A DNA stretch of 64,000 bases from Rhodobacter sp. (GTDB taxonomy: Bacteria > Pseudomonadota > Alphaproteobacteria > Rhodobacterales > Rhodobacteraceae). This document shows, in pieces, positions 59,585 to 64,000 of the stretch (its first letter is position 1; every line of letters begins with the position of its first letter). Both the position numbers and the translations under genes were made by a program. The notes below the pieces were generated by a model. That model saw nothing but the letters and a program-made list of their open reading frames with translations, did not search any database and was not told the origin of the DNA. The DNA is taken from NCBI GenBank assembly GCA_020637555.1, contig JACKKF010000005.1:186001-250000 (forward strand), written 5' to 3'.

Positions 59585-61108
59585 ATGACACTTTCACGCC
59601 GCAGCCTGTTGAAGATGACCGCCGCGACGGTCTCGCTCAGCGTCGCGCTGCCCGCCTTTGCCCAGGCCATCGACGAACTGGTCATTGCCTATAACGTCAA
59701 CCTGCCCAGCTGGGACCCGACGGTCGGGCCCTCGGCCGTGAACCCGACGATCCAGGGGATCTATCAGTCGGTGTTCGACCAGTTCATCCTGCAACAGCCC
59801 GATCTGTCGCCGGCGCCCGGCCTGCTGACCGACTGGGGCTGGAACGAGGATCGCACGCAGGTCTGGATGGACGTGCGCCAGGGCGTCAAGTGGCACGACG
59901 GGTCCGATTTCACCGCCGAGGATGTCGCCTGGTCGCTGGCGCGCGTCGCCGATCCGGCCACCGGCAGCCCGATCCAGTTCGTCTGGGGCACGCTGGCCAA
60001 TCACCGGGTCGAGGGGAACCGCGTCATCGCCGATGTGGTGCAATTCGATCCGACGATCTTCAAGTGGATGTATTTCCTGACCGGCTATGTCCTGCCCAAG
60101 GCCTATTACGAACGTGTCGGCGCCGACGGGTTCGAAGCCGCGCCGATCGGCACCGGCCCCTACATGGTCGAACAATACGAACGCAACGCCTTTGTCCGGC
60201 TGCGGGCGAACCCGCATTACTGGAACGGCGTGCCGGAATTCGAATCGGTCACCATCCGCTTTGTCACCGATGCCGCCAGCCGCGTGGCCGAGGTCGAATC
60301 GGGCCGCAGCCATGTCACGCTGGAAATCCCCTATGAGGAATACGACCGCCTGCGCGCCATGCCGGCGCTGGGTGGCGTCGCCACGCCGATTTCCGACATC
60401 GCGATGATCTTCTTCAACGACATCGACGTGATGCTGGACGAGAACGTGCGCAAGGCCGCCGTGCTGGCGGTGGACAAGCAGTTGATCATCGACCGGCTTC
60501 TGTCTGGCTATGGCGTCGCGCTCAGCACGCTGGAGACACCCGAATACGCCGCCTATGATCCGACCATCCAGGTGCCCTATGACCCTGACCAGGCGCGCGA
60601 ACTGCTGGCGGCCTCGGGCTATTCCACCGACAATCCGGTGCGCTTCACCATCCAGACCACGCGCGGCTTCAAGCCCAAGGATTACGAGATGATCCAGGCC
60701 ATCGTCGGCCTGTGGCGGCGTGTCGGGATCGAGGCCGAGATCGAGGTCTACGAGGTTGCCCGCCACTATGAGTTGCGCGCGGCCGACCAGCTGGCACCGG
60801 CGGCGTTCTACAACTGGGGCAATTCGGTCGGCGATCCGACAACCTCGACCGGATTTGCCATGTTCGGCCCGTCGCCGCATTCGGTCTGGGACAGCCAGGA
60901 CCTGATCGACATGATCGCGCCGCTCTGGGCCGAACCGAACGAGGAACGCCGCATTCAGGGTTGGAAGGACGTGGACCGCTACATCGCCGAGCACGCCTAT
61001 GTTCTGCCGCTGTTGCAGTATGTCCAGCCGATCATTCACGCCAACGGGGTTCATGTGACGCCGCACGCCTCGGGTGCGCTGCTGCCGCATCTGATGACCC
61101 GCGCCTGA
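59585..61108 (+). CDS. Dipeptide/oligopeptide-type ABC transporter substrate-binding protein
   Basis: A 507-residue family 5 extracellular binding protein. It starts with a twin-arginine-type signal (TLSRRSLLKMTAATVSLSV, cleaved after about AFAQA), so it is probably exported by the Tat system. Family marks are DWGWNEDRTQVWMDVRQGVKWHDG, FTAEDVAWSLARV and GTGPYMVEQYERNAFV. The ligand may be a peptide, opine or other compound. It is followed by a terminator-like hairpin and then the permease genes. Confidence 0.92.
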   Translation: MTLSRRSLLKMTAATVSLSVALPAFAQAIDELVIAYNVNLPSWDPTVGPSAVNPTIQGIYQSVFDQFILQQPDLSPAPGLLTDWGWNEDRTQVWMDVRQGVKWHDGSDFTAEDVAWSLARVADPATGSPIQFVWGTLANHRVEGNRVIADVVQFDPTIFKWMYFLTGYVLPKAYYERVGADGFEAAPIGTGPYMVEQYERNAFVRLRANPHYWNGVPEFESVTIRFVTDAASRVAEVESGRSHVTLEIPYEEYDRLRAMPALGGVATPISDIAMIFFNDIDVMLDENVRKAAVLAVDKQLIIDRLLSGYGVALSTLETPEYAAYDPTIQVPYDPDQARELLAASGYSTDNPVRFTIQTTRGFKPKDYEMIQAIVGLWRRVGIEAEIEVYEVARHYELRAADQLAPAAFYNWGNSVGDPTTSTGFAMFGPSPHSVWDSQDLIDMIAPLWAEPNEERRIQGWKDVDRYIAEHAYVLPLLQYVQPIIHANGVHVTPHASGALLPHLMTRA

Positions 61109-61124
61109 GGACCTCCTCCCTTCT

Positions 61125-61155
61125 CGGGGCGGGTTTCGGCCTGCCCCGCTTTTTT
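61125..61155 (+). terminator. Intra-operon terminator between binding protein and permease
   Basis: A 9-bp stem CGGGGCGGG/CCTGCCCCG (one G-T pair) with a 6-base loop is followed by CTTTTTT. It is flanked by an outer inverted repeat TGAGGACCTC (61106-61115) and GAGGTCCTCA (61161-61170), which include the upstream stop and downstream start codons. Confidence 0.75.
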
Positions 61156-61169
61156 ACGCCGAGGTCCTC

Positions 61170-62177
61170 ATGTTCCTGCGCCGATTCCTGACCCGGATCG
61201 CGACGACACTGGTCACGCTGTTCGGCGTGGCGGTCATCGTCTTTGTCGTGATCCGTGTCGTTCCGGGCGATCCGATCGCCATGATGCTGCCCCCCGGCGC
61301 GACCGACGCCGATATCGCGCGTCTTCAGGCGCTTTACGGACTGGACAAGTCGATTCCGCAGCAATTCGTCATCTGGCTGGGGGGCGTTCTGCACGGTGAT
61401 TTCGGCACGTCGATCACCACCCGTCAGCCGGTGCTGGGGCTGGTGTTGTCGCGCCTTCCGGCCACTCTGGAACTGTCGATCATGGCGCTGGTCATCGCGG
61501 TGGTGCTGGGCGGGTTGATGGCGCTGACGGGCACGCGGCTGCGCGATACGCGGACCGAAGGCGCGATCGACGTCGCCAACGGCATGGCGCTGAGCGTGCC
61601 GGATTTCCTGTGGGGGCTGGTGCTGATCCTGATGTTCGGGGTGCTGTGGCCGGTGTTCTCGATCTCGGGCCGGGTGTCGCCGGCGCTGGTGCCCCAGTTT
61701 CACACCGACTTCTTCCTGTTCGAAAGCGTGCTGCGGCTGCGCTTTGACCTGTGGCTGGATCTGGTCGGCCACATGCTGATGCCCGCGGTCGCGCTGGCGA
61801 TCCCGCTGGCGGCGATCATCGGCCAGTTGCTGAAGCAGAGCCTCAAGGAAACCATGCATCTGGATTATGTCACGCTGGCCCGCACCAAGGGCTACGGCGA
61901 AAACCACGTCATTACCCACGAGGCGCTGCGCAACGCGATCCTGCCGACGCTCACGCTGATCGGGGTGCAGTTCACCTTTCTGATCGGCGGCACGGTCATC
62001 ATCGAGCGCCTGTTCAGCTACGAGGGGTTGGGCAACATGGCCATCGACGCGGTCATCAACCGGGACCTGCCGCTGATCCAGGGGATCGTGCTGCTGTTCG
62101 CGCTGCTGTTCACGCTGGTGAACCTGTGCGTCGACCTGCTCTATGCCGTTCTGAACCCGAGGTTGCGCCATGCTTGA
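61170..62177 (+). CDS. ABC transporter permease (DppB/OppB-like)
   Basis: A 335-residue inner-membrane subunit with about six helices. The N-terminus FLTRIATTLVTLFGVAVIVFVVIRVVPGDP and the pattern YGLDKSIPQQFVIWLGGVLHGDFGTS are typical of DppB/OppB. The EAA loop that contacts the ATPase is MHLDYVTLARTKGYGENHVI, followed by the GTVIIERLFSYEGLGNM block. The ATG begins at the end of an inverted repeat arm. It overlaps the next permease gene by 8 bases. Confidence 0.92.
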   Translation: MFLRRFLTRIATTLVTLFGVAVIVFVVIRVVPGDPIAMMLPPGATDADIARLQALYGLDKSIPQQFVIWLGGVLHGDFGTSITTRQPVLGLVLSRLPATLELSIMALVIAVVLGGLMALTGTRLRDTRTEGAIDVANGMALSVPDFLWGLVLILMFGVLWPVFSISGRVSPALVPQFHTDFFLFESVLRLRFDLWLDLVGHMLMPAVALAIPLAAIIGQLLKQSLKETMHLDYVTLARTKGYGENHVITHEALRNAILPTLTLIGVQFTFLIGGTVIIERLFSYEGLGNMAIDAVINRDLPLIQGIVLLFALLFTLVNLCVDLLYAVLNPRLRHA

Positions 62178-63021
62178 CGGTCGGTCCCTGGTCAAACGCA
62201 CAGCCGGGCTCAGGCTGTGGCTGTCGGTCGCCTGGCTTTCGCTGCTGGTCATCGGCGCGGTCTTTGCGCCGCTGGTCGCCCCGCAGGATCCGTTGATGCA
62301 GGACCTGTTCACGGCGCGCCTGCCGCCCTTCTGGATGCACGGGGCCGAGCCGGGCTACTGGCTGGGCACCGACAGCCTGGGGCGCGATGTGCTCAGCCGG
62401 ATCCTGTATGGCGGGCGGGTGGCGCTGATCGTCGCGCTTCTGGCCGGCAGTGCGACCGCGATCATCGGCGCGACACTGGGCCTGATCGCCGGTTTCTATC
62501 GCGGTTGGGTCGATATGGTGATCTCGCGGCTGGTGGACATCTGGATGGCCTTTCCGCCGGTGCTGTTCTCGATCCTGCTGATCGCTGTTCTGGGCACGGG
62601 GCTTGGCTCGGTCATCCTGGCGATCATCGTCATCGACTGGACCCGCTTTGCCCGCGTCGTCCGCGCCGAGGCCATGGCCCAGGGCGCGATGGATTACGTC
62701 GCCTCGGCCCAGGTCGCGGGGCGCGGGCGGTTCAGCACGGTGCTGACCGAGATCCTGCCCAATGTGCTGCCGACCATCACCGTGCTGCTGACGCTGGAAA
62801 TGGGAATTGCCGTCATTGTCGAGGCGATCCTCAGCTTCGTGAACCTGTCGATTTCCACCGACGATCCCACCTGGGGCGGCATGATCGCCGAGGGGCGGGT
62901 GTCGATCCACCAGGCCTGGTGGGTGCTGGTGTTCCCGCTGATCGCGCTGTTTCTCACCGTCCTGTCCTTCTCGCAACTGGGCGAGGGGCTCAAGGACCGC
63001 TTCGACCCGGTGCTGCAATGA
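62170..63021 (+). CDS. ABC transporter permease (DppC/OppC-like)
   Basis: A 283-residue second permease subunit. After an N-terminal helix (about 15-35) comes PQDPLMQDLFTARLPP ... YWLGTDSLGRDVLSRILYGGRV, a DppC signature. The EAA loop contains AMDYVASAQVAGRGRFSTVL, and MIAEGRVSIHQAWWVLVFP near the end is also typical. It pairs with the DppB-like subunit. The start overlaps that gene by 8 bases, and its stop overlaps the ATPase start by 4. Confidence 0.92.
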   Translation: MLDGRSLVKRTAGLRLWLSVAWLSLLVIGAVFAPLVAPQDPLMQDLFTARLPPFWMHGAEPGYWLGTDSLGRDVLSRILYGGRVALIVALLAGSATAIIGATLGLIAGFYRGWVDMVISRLVDIWMAFPPVLFSILLIAVLGTGLGSVILAIIVIDWTRFARVVRAEAMAQGAMDYVASAQVAGRGRFSTVLTEILPNVLPTITVLLTLEMGIAVIVEAILSFVNLSISTDDPTWGGMIAEGRVSIHQAWWVLVFPLIALFLTVLSFSQLGEGLKDRFDPVLQ

Positions 63022-63890
63022 GTTTCCTGAAAATCCGCAACCTGTCGGTGGTCCTGCGCGGCACGCGGCACCGGCTGTTGCGCGACGTCTCGCTGGATGT
63101 CGCGGCGACCGAGGTGATGGGCCTGGTGGGCGAATCCGGTGCCGGCAAGTCGATGATCGGCAAGGCGGTGCTGGGCATCCTGCCGCGGTCCGCGCAGGTG
63201 GTGTCCGGCACGATCGAGATGGACGGCGTGGACCTGCTGTCCATGGACCCGCGGCGGCGGCGCGCCCTCATCGGCCGGCAGGCCGCCCTGATCCCGCAGG
63301 ATCCGTTGACCGCGCTGAACCCCTCGCGGCGGATCAGGCCGCAGATCACGGATCGGCTGGTGGACATCCTGGGCTGGGACCGCGCCCGCGCCAATACCCG
63401 GGCCGAGGAAATCCTGCACGAGGTTCATATCGCCGCGCCTGAGCGGGTGCTGGGGTCCTACCCGCACGAATTGTCGGGCGGGATGCGCCAGCGGATTCTC
63501 ATCGCCTCGGCCTTTGCCGCCGAACCGCGCCTGATCGTCGCCGACGAGCCGACGACCGCGCTGGATGTGACGGTGCAGAAGCAGATCCTGAAACTGATCC
63601 ACGAGATGCAGGCCCAGCATGGCACGGCGTTGCTGTTCGTGACGCATGACCTGGGCGTGGTAGCCAAGATCTGCCAGCGGCTGACGGTTCTCTATGGCGG
63701 GCTGGTGGTTGAAGAGGCCGACGTGCGCGCGTTCTTCCGCGCGCCGGTCCATGCCTATTCCCGCGCGCTGCTGGCCGCCACGCCGCGCCATTCCGACCCC
63801 GACGCCGACCTGACCCCGGTGCCCGAGGCCGTCATCGCCGCCGTGCAGGACCAGGTCCTTGCCGCCGACCGGAGCTGGACCCATGCCTGA
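63018..63890 (+). CDS. ABC transporter ATP-binding protein (DppD-like)
   Basis: A 290-residue ATPase. Walker A is GESGAGKSM (about 38-46), the Q-loop is LIPQDPLTALNPS, the signature motif is LSGGMRQRILIA, Walker B is LIVADEPTTALDV and the switch His lies in FVTHDLGVVA. The C-terminal extension with FRAPVHAYSRALLAATPR is the oligopeptide-transporter tail. It overlaps the following ATPase gene by 8 bases. Confidence 0.93.
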   Translation: MSFLKIRNLSVVLRGTRHRLLRDVSLDVAATEVMGLVGESGAGKSMIGKAVLGILPRSAQVVSGTIEMDGVDLLSMDPRRRRALIGRQAALIPQDPLTALNPSRRIRPQITDRLVDILGWDRARANTRAEEILHEVHIAAPERVLGSYPHELSGGMRQRILIASAFAAEPRLIVADEPTTALDVTVQKQILKLIHEMQAQHGTALLFVTHDLGVVAKICQRLTVLYGGLVVEEADVRAFFRAPVHAYSRALLAATPRHSDPDADLTPVPEAVIAAVQDQVLAADRSWTHA

Positions 63891-64000
63891 TCTTTACGAT
63901 GTGCAGGACCTGCACCTGTCGTTGCCCGACATGACGCGCAAGCCCCTGTTCGGGGCCGCGCCCCGGATCGAGATCCTGAAAGGTCTCAGCTTCACCATCC
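63883..64000 (+). CDS. ABC transporter ATP-binding protein (DppF-like), N-terminal fragment
   Basis: The first 39 codons of a second ATPase, cut by the right edge: MPDLYDVQDLHLSLPDMTRK ... RIEILKGLSFTI. The beginning and the phrase before the expected Walker A fit a DppF/OppF subunit. The 8-base overlap with the upstream ATPase supports it. Confidence 0.8.
   Translation, partial: MPDLYDVQDLHLSLPDMTRKPLFGAAPRIEILKGLSFTI

Overview
The window is GC-rich chromosomal DNA of an alphaproteobacterium, most likely a member of the Rhodobacterales (Rhodobacteraceae/Paracoccaceae). The signs are an E1-beta pyruvate dehydrogenase subunit with its own lipoyl domain, a split HisG/HisZ ATP phosphoribosyltransferase, DUF3422, DUF815 and DUF1499 genes, a DctBD/TAXI-TRAP locus, a CIRCE-controlled groESL operon, and very high third-position GC. 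I found no rRNA, tRNA, CRISPR array, insertion sequence, integrase or phage gene. Almost all of the window is core or long-resident chromosome.

Layout. 1-5.1 kb: a partial membrane protein, rpiA, a membrane protein with 48-residue tandem repeats, a glutathione S-transferase, truA and a nucleoside-diphosphate-sugar epimerase-like gene. 5.2-12.0 kb: the YcjX/YcjF pair, DUF3422, a HAD phosphatase, an alpha/beta hydrolase, a threonine-dehydratase-like enzyme and a YggU-type protein. 12.1-16.2 kb: pyruvate dehydrogenase pdhA-pdhB-pdhC on the minus strand, with ftsB upstream. 16.4-23.0 kb: an AidB-like acyl-CoA dehydrogenase, a small HTH regulator with its probable operator, tatABC with a DUF815 ATPase, DUF1499 and agmatinase. 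23.2-27.6 kb: glmU-glmS (UDP-GlcNAc supply), a PNPOx-like protein and an AlkD-like DNA glycosylase. 27.7-34.2 kb: the DctB/DctD two-component system and a TAXI-type TRAP transporter behind a palindromic control region. 34.3-38.3 kb: a small phosphatase, a GerW/DUF2953 pair and groESL. 38.3-44.7 kb: SRPBCC, SlyX, hisS-hisZ-hisG, a HAD phosphatase and dnaB. 44.8-50.7 kb: acyl-CoA dehydrogenase, radA, cvpA, a possible aldehyde-dehydrogenase relic, ppk2, a TfoX-like protein and a lytic transglycosylase lipoprotein. 50.7-64.0 kb: a catabolic-looking block of indolepyruvate oxidoreductase subunits, an exported VOC protein, a MarR regulator, two phytoene-desaturase/PYROXD2-like flavoproteins, a cyclase-family amidohydrolase and a dipeptide-type ABC transporter that runs off the right edge.

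The most interesting points are: (i) the 50.7-64 kb block, which could be a little-described uptake-and-oxidation pathway, perhaps for an indole- or aryl-pyruvate-type compound; (ii) balanced single-base indels that break groEL (four) and pdhA (two), best explained by sequence errors but needing a check; (iii) a DctD with GAFPGA in place of GAFTGA, facing a promoter region with no visible sigma-54 site; (iv) two families of dispersed, hairpin-rich repeats at ends of transcription units; and (v) a GerW-DUF2953 gene pair in a non-sporulating lineage. Gene starts were chosen by ribosome binding site, overlap and family length. Functions are by recognition of sequence, with no database search.
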